Source: Gammaproteobacteria bacterium (GTDB taxonomy: Bacteria > Pseudomonadota > Gammaproteobacteria > Steroidobacterales > Steroidobacteraceae). Taken from it: DNA of 8,016 nucleotides. The notes under the pieces were generated by a model. The model made no database searches. It was given only the letters and a program-made list of their open reading frames with translations, and was not told where the DNA came from. Numbering within the stretch: the first letter of the stretch is position 1; each line of letters opens with the position of its first letter. The DNA lies in contig PMHN01000069.1 of the NCBI GenBank assembly GCA_003156695.1, positions 10,553-18,568 on the forward strand, written 5' to 3'. This document shows positions 1 through 6,196 of the stretch, piece by piece. The position numbers and the translations under genes were made by a program.

Positions 1-306
1 GCCGCGCGAGACCGCACGCGCACCGCGCGAGCGCGCGTGATTCGCGCGTAGCTGCTGCGCACTCCCCGGCAAGCTGCGTGCCGCCACAGCGCGCACAAAA
101 ATCGAGCAGTGCTTCAGGGTTTGATTGTTCGCGTCGCGAGGCCCAGACGCAGCCTCTCGTTATTGTGAACTGACGCACTCCGCCTCTTCCGAGGCTACTT
201 ATCCTGCTCCTGCGAGGTGTTGCGCGCACTCAATGGACGGGTGCGGAGAGCCTCGTTCCATGGAGCGGACGACTCACCGACAACAGTTATTCCGGAGATA
301 CGAAAC
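1..306. other. Upstream non-coding or undetermined region
   Basis: I see no protein-like reading frame here. Frame 1 on the plus strand is open from the left edge to a TAG at 49-51, but it encodes only an Ala/Arg-rich string, so a gene end cannot be claimed. The region has two short inverted repeats (32-48 and 67-83), neither followed by a T-run. A less GC-rich patch lies around 96-130 and again at 160-205. It probably holds the promoter of the plus-strand operon, but no pair of -35 and -10 boxes with normal spacing was convincing. Confidence 0.5.
294..297 (+). promoter_or_regulatory. Ribosome binding site deciding the start of the TonB-domain gene
   Basis: GGAG lies 9 bases upstream of an in-frame GTG at 307. 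The frame is also open upstream to a GTG at 217, but that codon has no good Shine-Dalgarno sequence and the extra 30 residues look like translated leader. I therefore prefer 307. Confidence 0.6.
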
Positions 307-2427
307 GTGGTCAATGCAGCATCGCCAGCGCCCCGCACGCGCGCAGCGGCGAGCACTCCCGAGGCGACAGCGGGGTCAGCCCCGGCACCCGTTCCCGCGG
401 TTGATGTGACTGCGATTACCACCCGCGATGATTTTCTGCTCGAGCTCGGTCAGACGCTCGGCGGTCAGGCCGCAGTGCGCCCGGTCGAGACGATCGACGC
501 GGCGTTGCCGCACCTTTCGAGCACCCGTCGCGCGCAGCTGCTGGTGATCGATGCGCGCTGCGTGAGTGAGCTGCGCGCTGCCGCCGATGCCGCGCACGCC
601 GAGGCACCGCACGCGGCGCTGCTCGTGTTCGCAGAAGCCGCGGGCGAGGCGCAAGCCGGCGCCGCGCTCAAGGGTTCGGGCGTGTTCGCGCTGCTGCCGC
701 TGCCGCTGGATGTGCGCAAGACCCAGGCCGTATTCGAAGGCGCGGTCGTCGAGGCGCGGCGTCGCAAGGACAGCGCGCCGGCAGACCGGCTGCAGGCTGC
801 GAAGCTGAGCATCGGTGCGTTCCGGCCCGCTGCAGCGAGTGCAGTCGCATCGCAGTCTGACGACGGTGATTCGACCACCGGCTCACGCAAGTTTCTATTG
901 ATCGGCGGTGCCGCCGCCGCCGCGGTGGCCGTGGCTGCCGGCGCATGGTTCTTCATGCACGGCAAGGCGGGTCCGGCAGCCCAGACAGCCCCGGTCGCGA
1001 GCGTAGCAAGCCCCGCCGCTCCCGCCGTCACGACCGACACCGGCGCCGCCGCCGAGCCTGCCGCGCCAGTCGCCGATACATCCATCATCAAGGGCAAGGT
1101 CGATGAGCTGCTCGAAAAGGCGCGCCTCGCCATGCACGAGCGGCGCTACACCGAGCCGGCCGCCGACAACGCGCTGGTGTACTTTCGTTCCGCCGCCGCC
1201 GCCGACGCCAGCAATGGCGAGGCCCGCGACGGCCTGCAGCGCGTAGCCGCAGTGTTGGCGGGGCGTTTTGAGGAGTCTCTCGGCGCCGGACGCTTCGACG
1301 AAGCGGCTCTCACACTCGCCAACTTTCGCGCCGCCACGCCGACCGACCCGCGTGCCGACGCCTTCACTCAGCGGCTCTTCGTGGCCCAGATCGCCAGGGC
1401 CACGGCCGATGGCAGCCTCGATCGCGCCAGCGCACTGGTGCGCCAGGCGCAGCAGTCCGGCGCCGTGCCAGCCGAGCAGATCGCCCGCTGGCGCACCGAA
1501 CTGGCACGGCGCCAGGAAGACACGCGCGTGCAGCACCTGGCGGGCCTCGTGGCGGACCGCATTCATGACGGTAAGCTCACCGACTCGGACGACAGCGCCA
1601 AGACCTACGCGCACCAGCTCAGCGCGCTGGCGCCGGGCAATCCCGCCACGGTGCGCGCGGAGCATGACCTGATGGAGGCCGACCTGCGCAAGGCGCATGA
1701 CGCCGCGGCGGCCAGGAACCCGGCAGATCAGGACCGCTGGCTCAATGAGGCGCGCGACGCCGGAATGAAGCCCGCCGATCTCGCGGCCTTCCAGCACGAG
1801 CTCGCCAACTCGCGCCAGAAGGCGAGCCTCGCTGAGGGCGAGCGCCTGGCGCAGCTGTTCCGCGACCGCCTGGGCTCGGGGGCGCTGACGGATCCGGCAC
1901 AGGACAGCGCCGCGTACTACCTCACCCAGGCACAGACGAATTCGCCGAACGACCCGGCAGTTGCGCAGGGCAGCCACGATCTGGCCGGGAAACTCCTCGA
2001 CCGCGCCCGCGTCGCGGCGCTCGCCGGCAAGTCCGGGGATGCCGACATCGCGGCGGCCCGCCATTGGGGTGCGGACGCAGCCAGCATCAGCGCCGTGCAG
2101 CAGCTGCAGAACAAGCCCCAGGCCCAGACGCCGGCCATCAGCACCGCGGCGCTTGCCGCCAAACTCAAGCAGACGCGCTCCGCGGCCCCCGAGTACCCGC
2201 AAAGCGCGCTCAGTCACCAGATCGCAGGCTCGGTGGTGCTCATGTACACCGTGGATACCAGCGGCATGCCACGCGACGTACACGTGATCGAATCGACGCC
2301 GCCGGGCGTGTTCGACTCTGCGGCCGTCGCCGCGGTGCGGCGCTGGCGTTATGCGCCGACGGTTGTCAACGGCACCGCCGTCGAAGTACCCGTTAGGACC
2401 CAGGTGCGGTTCGAGCTGCCGAAGTAA
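307..2427 (+). CDS. Membrane protein with degenerate receiver-like domain, three ~90-residue repeats and TonB C-terminal domain
   Basis: From the GTG at 307 the product is 706 residues. Residues about 33-150 have the alternating strand/helix pattern of a response-regulator receiver. Asp82 ends a hydrophobic strand (LLVIDA), but the usual acidic pair is not at the end of strand 1 and the conserved Lys-Pro is replaced by Leu132-Pro133, so it is probably a pseudo-receiver. One membrane helix spans about 196-217. An Ala/Pro/Val-rich linker follows to about 260, then three related helical units (about 272-605). Residues about 628-706 form a TonB C-terminal domain: YPQSA, then IAGSVVLMYTVDTSG, FDSAAVAAVRRWRYAP. 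The expected topology is cytoplasmic N-terminus and periplasmic C-terminus. Classical TonB energises outer-membrane receptors together with ExbBD; neither is present here and the helix is not at the N-terminus, so this is a TonB-like protein of unknown role. It is the first gene of an apparent operon with a CheA-like kinase. The TonB call is firm; the receiver-like call is by fold pattern only. Confidence 0.85.
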   Translation: MVNAASPAPRTRAAASTPEATAGSAPAPVPAVDVTAITTRDDFLLELGQTLGGQAAVRPVETIDAALPHLSSTRRAQLLVIDARCVSELRAAADAAHAEAPHAALLVFAEAAGEAQAGAALKGSGVFALLPLPLDVRKTQAVFEGAVVEARRRKDSAPADRLQAAKLSIGAFRPAAASAVASQSDDGDSTTGSRKFLLIGGAAAAAVAVAAGAWFFMHGKAGPAAQTAPVASVASPAAPAVTTDTGAAAEPAAPVADTSIIKGKVDELLEKARLAMHERRYTEPAADNALVYFRSAAAADASNGEARDGLQRVAAVLAGRFEESLGAGRFDEAALTLANFRAATPTDPRADAFTQRLFVAQIARATADGSLDRASALVRQAQQSGAVPAEQIARWRTELARRQEDTRVQHLAGLVADRIHDGKLTDSDDSAKTYAHQLSALAPGNPATVRAEHDLMEADLRKAHDAAAARNPADQDRWLNEARDAGMKPADLAAFQHELANSRQKASLAEGERLAQLFRDRLGSGALTDPAQDSAAYYLTQAQTNSPNDPAVAQGSHDLAGKLLDRARVAALAGKSGDADIAAARHWGADAASISAVQQLQNKPQAQTPAISTAALAAKLKQTRSAAPEYPQSALSHQIAGSVVLMYTVDTSGMPRDVHVIESTPPGVFDSAAVAAVRRWRYAPTVVNGTAVEVPVRTQVRFELPK
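1120..2121 (+). repeat. Three tandem protein-level repeats of about 90 residues
   Basis: Three units can be aligned by eye at about 1120-1389, 1540-1818 and 1849-2121 (90, 93 and 91 codons). Each starts with a helix ending in an Arg-rich stretch, then a signature close to L/Y-T-D/E-P/S-x-x-D-N/S-A-x-x-Y (YTEPAADNALVYF, LTDSDDSAKTY, LTDPAQDSAAYYL). A Pro/Asn-containing turn follows, then an Ala-rich helix pair and a closing helix. The segment between units 1 and 2 (1390-1539) is extra helical sequence. The pattern resembles TPR-like helical hairpins. DNA identity between units is low, so this is an old protein duplication and not a DNA repeat. Confidence 0.6.
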
Positions 2428-2430
2428 AAA

Positions 2431-2435
2431 AGGAG
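2431..2435 (+). promoter_or_regulatory. Ribosome binding site of the CheA-like kinase gene
   Basis: A strong AGGAG in an A-rich context starts 4 bases after the TAA of the TonB-domain gene and lies 9 bases before the ATG at 2445. A second ATG follows directly at 2448. Confidence 0.75.
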
Positions 2436-2444
2436 ACGCTCCAG

Positions 2445-4565
2445 ATGATGGTTGCAGCGACAGAACGACGCCGCCAGGTACTCATGGCCGGTCTGGGCAC
2501 CGCCCTGATCCTGGTCATGGGTACGGTGCTGTTTTTCGGATTCCGCCTCGCGACGCAGATGCGTACCAGCATCAGCGCGTTGCAGACAGCGAGCACGCTT
2601 CAGACCTACCCCGAGACCATCGCTCAGCAGCTGAACTCGTTGCGCGATCGCCTGGAGGTGCGCGCCTATTCCGGGCAGGCGCTCTCGGAACTGCAGACCT
2701 CGGTCAAGCACGTCGACACCAACCTGCGGCAGCTTGAGGCCACCGGCGACGCCGACGGGCCACAGTTGAACCGCGCGCGCCTGCTGTGGCGCCAGTACCA
2801 GCCGGTGCTCGATCCGGTGGTCAGCTTCACCGGCCAGCCGTACGTGGATTCCGACACCGCGGGCAGTTCGCTCTCGAGCGAGGGGCGTCGTCACTACGCC
2901 GAAGTGAAACGCGCGCAGCTGTTCGCCAACGAAAACGCCCGGCCGCTGCAGACCCACCTCGCCGCTCTCGCGACGGCCCTGCAGCACACCTCCTCGGATG
3001 CGGCGGCGCGCCTGCGTACCCTGCTGCTGGCGGGCGTGTTCGCCGCCCTGGTGCTGGCGGTCGCCGCCGGCTACTTCCAGCTCACGCGCGCGCGCCACGA
3101 ACGCGCCGCCCGCGAGGCCCAGGACCAGACTCGCTACATTCTCAAGTCGGTGCGCGAGGGCTTCTTCCTGCTGGACGCCGACCATCGCATCGGCTCGGTA
3201 TGGTCCGAGGCGCTCAGCCACATGTTCTCGCGCAATGACTTTGCGGGCTTGTCGTTCGAGGACCTGCTGAAGGATCTGGTACCGACGGCCACGCTCACGA
3301 CGGCCGCCAAGTACGTGAAGCTGCTGTGGGGCCAGCGCGCCCATGAAAACCTGATGAAGAGCATCAACCCCCTGGGGCAGCTCGAGATCACGCGCGACAA
3401 CGGCCACGGCAGCAAGGAGACGCGCTACCTGCAGTTCGATTTCCATCGCGTGATGGCCGCCGAAGGCATCAAGCACGTGTTGTGTTCGGTGAGCGATATC
3501 ACTGCGAGCGTGCTGCTGGCCCGCGAGTTACAGGACTCGCAGGACAACGCCAACGCGCAGCTGGACATGATGCTCGGCATGATGCACGTGGACCCGCTGC
3601 AACTGACCTCGTTCCTCGACACCACCGAGACCAGTATCAAGCTGGTCAACACCATCCTCAGGGAACCGGCGCGCAACGACGCCGAATTCCGCAAGAAGCT
3701 TGCGGGCCTGTTCCGCGAGCTGCATTCCATCAAGGGCGAGGCCTCGGCGCTCAACCTCTCAAGCGTCGCCAGCCGCGTGCATGTGATGGAAGACATGGTG
3801 AGCGAGTGCAAGAAGCGGCCCGAACTCTCCGGTAACGACTTCCTGCCGCTGGTGCTGAAGCTCGACGAGCTGCTCGCGCACCTGCGCAGTGTGCGCGAAA
3901 TGGCGGCACGCCTCTCGGTTCTCAAGGACGGCGCGCCGACTCCTCCCGCGGCCGCTGGCGCCGCTGGCGGGCCGGCACGTGCAGCCGGCGCGCTGGATGA
4001 GCTCTCGCCGACACTGCAGTCCATGGCCGCACGTCTCGCGCAGGACCACCACAAGCAGTTCCGCCTGTCGGTAGCCGGGCTGGCGGACGTGCCGGCGCCC
4101 TACGCGACAACCATCAAGGATTGCCTCATCCAGATGCTGCGCAACGCCGCGGTGCACGGCATCGAGGCTCCGGACGTACGCCGCAACCTCGCCAAGCAGG
4201 ACGCGGGTGCAGTCAACGTCGAGTTCCGCAAGACCCCGGGCGGCTACGAGCTGGTGTTCGAGGATGACGGCGCGGGCATCACGCCCCAGAACCTCAAGGC
4301 CGCCGCGGTGCGCAAGCGGCTGGTCACTGAAGAAGCGGCCCAGCGCATGGACACACGCGCGGCGATGGCGCTGATCTTCGCACCCGGCTTCTCGACCCAG
4401 GAGGGGGTCTCCATGGATGCCGGCCGCGGGGTCGGCATGGACGTGGTGGCACGCAGTGTCGCCAACCTCGGCGGCAAGATCGGAGTCAGCACGCACCCCG
4501 GCAAGTTCACACGTTTCCGCGTGGTGCTGCCCGGCGTGGATGCCGACAGCGCCGCGGTCGCGTAA
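2445..4565 (+). CDS. Membrane-bound CheA-like hybrid: sensor, PAS-like, Hpt and HATPase domains
   Basis: The product is 706 residues. Membrane helices are at about 12-33 and 193-211, enclosing a mostly helical, probably periplasmic sensor region of about 160 residues. A PAS-like region follows (about 228-355, with REGFFLLDADHRI). An Hpt domain carries the likely phosphorylated His427 in FRELHSIKGEA. After an Ala/Pro/Gly-rich linker (about 500-520) comes a CheA-type ATPase domain: N-box LRNAAVHGIE (Asn567, His571), G1 DDGAGI (607-612), FAPGFST (645-651) and GRGVGMDVV (660-668). The protein ends shortly after this domain, so the CheW-like P5 domain of chemotaxis CheA is absent. I also see no clear P2 domain or P3 dimerisation helices. 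By family knowledge it should autophosphorylate the Hpt histidine and pass phosphate to a receiver; the CheY-like protein encoded 18 bases downstream is the obvious partner. Direct membrane sensing would replace the usual receptor/CheW array. The ligand is unknown. Confidence 0.88.
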   Translation: MMVAATERRRQVLMAGLGTALILVMGTVLFFGFRLATQMRTSISALQTASTLQTYPETIAQQLNSLRDRLEVRAYSGQALSELQTSVKHVDTNLRQLEATGDADGPQLNRARLLWRQYQPVLDPVVSFTGQPYVDSDTAGSSLSSEGRRHYAEVKRAQLFANENARPLQTHLAALATALQHTSSDAAARLRTLLLAGVFAALVLAVAAGYFQLTRARHERAAREAQDQTRYILKSVREGFFLLDADHRIGSVWSEALSHMFSRNDFAGLSFEDLLKDLVPTATLTTAAKYVKLLWGQRAHENLMKSINPLGQLEITRDNGHGSKETRYLQFDFHRVMAAEGIKHVLCSVSDITASVLLARELQDSQDNANAQLDMMLGMMHVDPLQLTSFLDTTETSIKLVNTILREPARNDAEFRKKLAGLFRELHSIKGEASALNLSSVASRVHVMEDMVSECKKRPELSGNDFLPLVLKLDELLAHLRSVREMAARLSVLKDGAPTPPAAAGAAGGPARAAGALDELSPTLQSMAARLAQDHHKQFRLSVAGLADVPAPYATTIKDCLIQMLRNAAVHGIEAPDVRRNLAKQDAGAVNVEFRKTPGGYELVFEDDGAGITPQNLKAAAVRKRLVTEEAAQRMDTRAAMALIFAPGFSTQEGVSMDAGRGVGMDVVARSVANLGGKIGVSTHPGKFTRFRVVLPGVDADSAAVA

Positions 4566-4583
4566 TTGCAAGCGAGAAACCTG

Positions 4584-4976
4584 ATGAGTGCCAACCTCAA
4601 ACCGAACACTAAGAAATCCTTCAAGCTGATGATCGTCGACGACTCGAACATCATGCGCCGGCGCATCGAGCGCTCGCAGCAGTTCGAGGAGCTGCAGCTG
4701 GTTGGCACGGCCGGCAACGGCCTGGAGGCACTGGAACTGTTCAAGAAGACCGACCCCGACGTGGTGACCATGGATCTCACCATGCCGCAAATGGACGGTA
4801 TCGAATGCATCGGGCGACTGGTCACGCTCAAACCCGCGGTGCGGATCCTGGTGATCTCGGCCCTCGCGGACAAAGCCACCGCGGTGGAAGCCATGGAAAA
4901 AGGCGCCAACGGTTTCCTCAACAAGCCGTTCACCGACCGGCAGTTGAACGAAGCCATTGCTGAGCTGCTGTGCTGA
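4584..4976 (+). CDS. Stand-alone CheY-like response regulator receiver
   Basis: A single receiver domain of 130 residues with no output domain. All key positions are present: acidic pair Asp19-Asp20 (IVDDS), phospho-acceptor Asp64 (VVTMDLTMPQMDG), Ser92 at the usual Ser/Thr position (ILVISA) and Lys114 in NKPF. I chose the ATG at 4584. A TTG at 4566 in the same frame directly follows the kinase stop codon and would add only six residues. The ribosome site before 4584 is weak (AGCGAGA), so translation may be coupled to the kinase gene, whose stop is 18 bases upstream. By its place it should accept phosphate from His427 of the kinase and be dephosphorylated by the CheX-like protein downstream. 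How it signals onward is unknown. Confidence 0.9.
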   Translation: MSANLKPNTKKSFKLMIVDDSNIMRRRIERSQQFEELQLVGTAGNGLEALELFKKTDPDVVTMDLTMPQMDGIECIGRLVTLKPAVRILVISALADKATAVEAMEKGANGFLNKPFTDRQLNEAIAELLC

Positions 4977-4983
4977 GCACCTG

Positions 4984-4989
4984 AAGGGA
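4984..4989 (+). promoter_or_regulatory. Ribosome binding site deciding the start of the CheX-like gene
   Basis: AAGGGA lies 9 bases before the ATG at 4999. The frame is open further upstream, overlapping the end of the receiver gene, but the good ribosome site and the start of family-like sequence at MLYEQEL both favour 4999. Confidence 0.65.
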
Positions 4990-4998
4990 CCAACCGCA

Positions 4999-5445
4999 AT
5001 GTTGTATGAACAGGAACTGAAGACTTTCGTCGATGCCACGACGAATTTCTTCTCGGTCGCGGCCCAGGAGCCGGCCTCGATCGGCTCGCCCTACCTCATG
5101 GAGGGCGCTCCGTCGGTGCATGAATACACCGGGATCATCAGCATTTCCGGCAAGCGCGAAGGGGTGGTGTACTTCACGGCCCCCAAGGCGATGCTGACCG
5201 TGATGCTGATGAAAATGCAGGAGAACGATTTCAGTCACGAGACCATGCGGGACCTGGTGGGCGAGGTTGCCAACACCATCTCCGGCAATGCGCGCCGGGA
5301 TTTCAGCCGCGAGTTCGTGATCTCCGTGCCAAGCGTGCTCTCCGGGGAGAAGCCCGACGTGCCGCAGCACGCAGGCCGCCGTTCGTTCATCATCCCGATC
5401 AACTGGCGCAGCCACTCGGCCAAGCTGGTGGTATCGCTGAGTTAA
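4999..5445 (+). CDS. CheX-like CheY-phosphate phosphatase
   Basis: The product is 148 residues, a usual length for CheX. The central helix carries DLVGEVANTISGNAR, in which Glu89 and Asn92 form the E-x-x-N pair that CheC/CheX/FliY phosphatases use to hydrolyse CheY-P. Around it are the expected strands: GIISISGKREGVVYFTAP before, and an end rich in short strands (RRSFIIPINW, AKLVVSLS). CheX works as a soluble cytoplasmic dimer in the species where it has been studied. It is the last gene of the run, 22 bases after the CheY-like gene, so that receiver is its likely substrate. Proteobacteria more often use CheZ or a phosphate sink in chemotaxis, so CheX inside a small kinase operon points to a dedicated, non-flagellar circuit. 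The fold assignment is strong; activity is inferred from the motif. Confidence 0.82.
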   Translation: MLYEQELKTFVDATTNFFSVAAQEPASIGSPYLMEGAPSVHEYTGIISISGKREGVVYFTAPKAMLTVMLMKMQENDFSHETMRDLVGEVANTISGNARRDFSREFVISVPSVLSGEKPDVPQHAGRRSFIIPINWRSHSAKLVVSLS

Positions 5446-5461
5446 CTGGCCGACTGCGCCT
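5446..5461. other. Short convergent intergenic gap
   Basis: Only 16 bases separate the TAA of the CheX-like gene from the stop of the response regulator on the other strand. I see no hairpin with a T-run in or next to the gap, so transcripts from the two sides probably overlap or end by a Rho-dependent route. Confidence 0.5.
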
Positions 5462-6196
5462 TCAGGTACGCTGCGACGCCTCGCAGTCCTCGTCGGCGCG
5501 CAACCGGTAGCCAAGTCCCGTCTCGGTGATCAGATAGCGCGGTTCGCGCGGGTCGGGCTCAAGCTTGCCACGCAGGTTCTTGATACACACGCGCAGGCTG
5601 CGAGAATCATCCTCGCGTTCCGGTCCCCACACTTCGCGGATCAACTGTCGCTGCATCACGATCGAGCCTAAGTGCCGGGTGAGACACTCGAGCACGCGGT
5701 ATTCGAGCGGTGTCAGGTGGATCTCGCCCGCGGGGCCTGCGGACTCGCGCCGCGCCAGATCTATGCGCAGGGAGCCGAGCTGCAGCTGCGAGGTCTGCTG
5801 CGCGCCGCGGGCGTTGCGTCGTAGCGCCGCGCGCAGGCGCGCCAGCAGCTCCGGGGCGCTGAAGGGCTTGGTCACGTAGTCGTCGGCGCCCGCCTCCAGC
5901 CCCTGCACGGCGTCGGCCTCGCTGTCGAGCGCCGTCAGCATGATGATCGGCACGACGTTGCGCTGCGCACGCAGCGTGCGGCAGACCTCGTAGCCGTTTG
6001 GGCCCGGGCCAAGTGCGACGTCCAGCAGGACCACGTCGAACGGCTCGGCTGAGGCGCGCTCTATTGCGCTGTTGCCGTCGGCGACCGCGGTCACCGTGTG
6101 GCCCTCGCGCGTGAACGAGCGCGTCAGCGTGTCACGCAGCGACGTCTCGTCGTCAACGACGAGAATCGAGAGCGTGGGCGCGCCGCGTGGCTGCAC
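5462..6196 (-). CDS. OmpR/KdpE-like response regulator
   Basis: The product is 244 residues from a GTG at 6196. The receiver domain (about 9-125) has Asp15-Asp16, phospho-acceptor Asp59 (FDVVLLDV), Thr88 (IIMLTA) and Lys110 (VTKPF). A winged-helix DNA-binding domain follows (about 136-235), with HLTPLEYRVLECL, QLIREVWGP and YLITETGLGYRL, wording close to KdpE. No kdpD or kdpABC lies nearby, so I do not use the kdpE symbol; the cognate kinase is not in this window. The start is the weakest point: the only near candidate is GTG 6196, whose best Shine-Dalgarno-like GAGG is 16 bases away, and the gene overlaps the end of the glycosyltransferase gene by 44 bases. Translation may depend on coupling to that gene. 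By family it should bind DNA as a dimer when phosphorylated; targets are unknown. Confidence 0.88.
   Translation of the reverse strand: MQPRGAPTLSILVVDDETSLRDTLTRSFTREGHTVTAVADGNSAIERASAEPFDVVLLDVALGPGPNGYEVCRTLRAQRNVVPIIMLTALDSEADAVQGLEAGADDYVTKPFSAPELLARLRAALRRNARGAQQTSQLQLGSLRIDLARRESAGPAGEIHLTPLEYRVLECLTRHLGSIVMQRQLIREVWGPEREDDSRSLRVCIKNLRGKLEPDPREPRYLITETGLGYRLRADEDCEASQRT

Noticed and set aside
32..48. Inverted repeat CGCGCG-TGATT-CGCGCG
   Set aside because: A 6-bp stem made only of alternating C and G is expected by chance in this composition, and no T-run follows.
67..83. Hairpin CGGCA/TGCCG with a 7-base loop as a possible terminator
   Set aside because: Short stem and no T-run on either strand side.
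3..173. Plus-strand frame 3 open from the left edge to TGA at 171, as a possible end of an upstream gene
   Set aside because: The translation is a Ser/Arg/Ala-rich mix with no hydrophobic pattern or motif, so it is not supported as coding.
163..205. Possible sigma-70 promoter using TTGTGA (163-168) or CTGACG (170-175) with TACTTA (196-201)
   Set aside because: Spacing of 27 or 20 bases is outside the usual range of about 16-18, so neither pairing was kept.
217..306. N-terminal extension of the TonB-domain protein from GTG 217
   Set aside because: No ribosome site at 217 and the added residues look random, while GTG 307 has GGAG at 9 bases.
895..2283. Long open frame of 462 codons on the minus strand opposite the TonB-domain gene
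   Set aside because: Antisense shadow of a high-GC gene. Its translation is Arg/Gly/Val-rich with no domain, and the plus strand has a clear TonB domain and repeats.
3759..5039. Open frame of 426 codons on the minus strand
   Set aside because: It lies opposite the kinase, receiver and CheX-like genes and spans their boundaries. Its His/Arg-rich composition is typical of a reverse-strand shadow.
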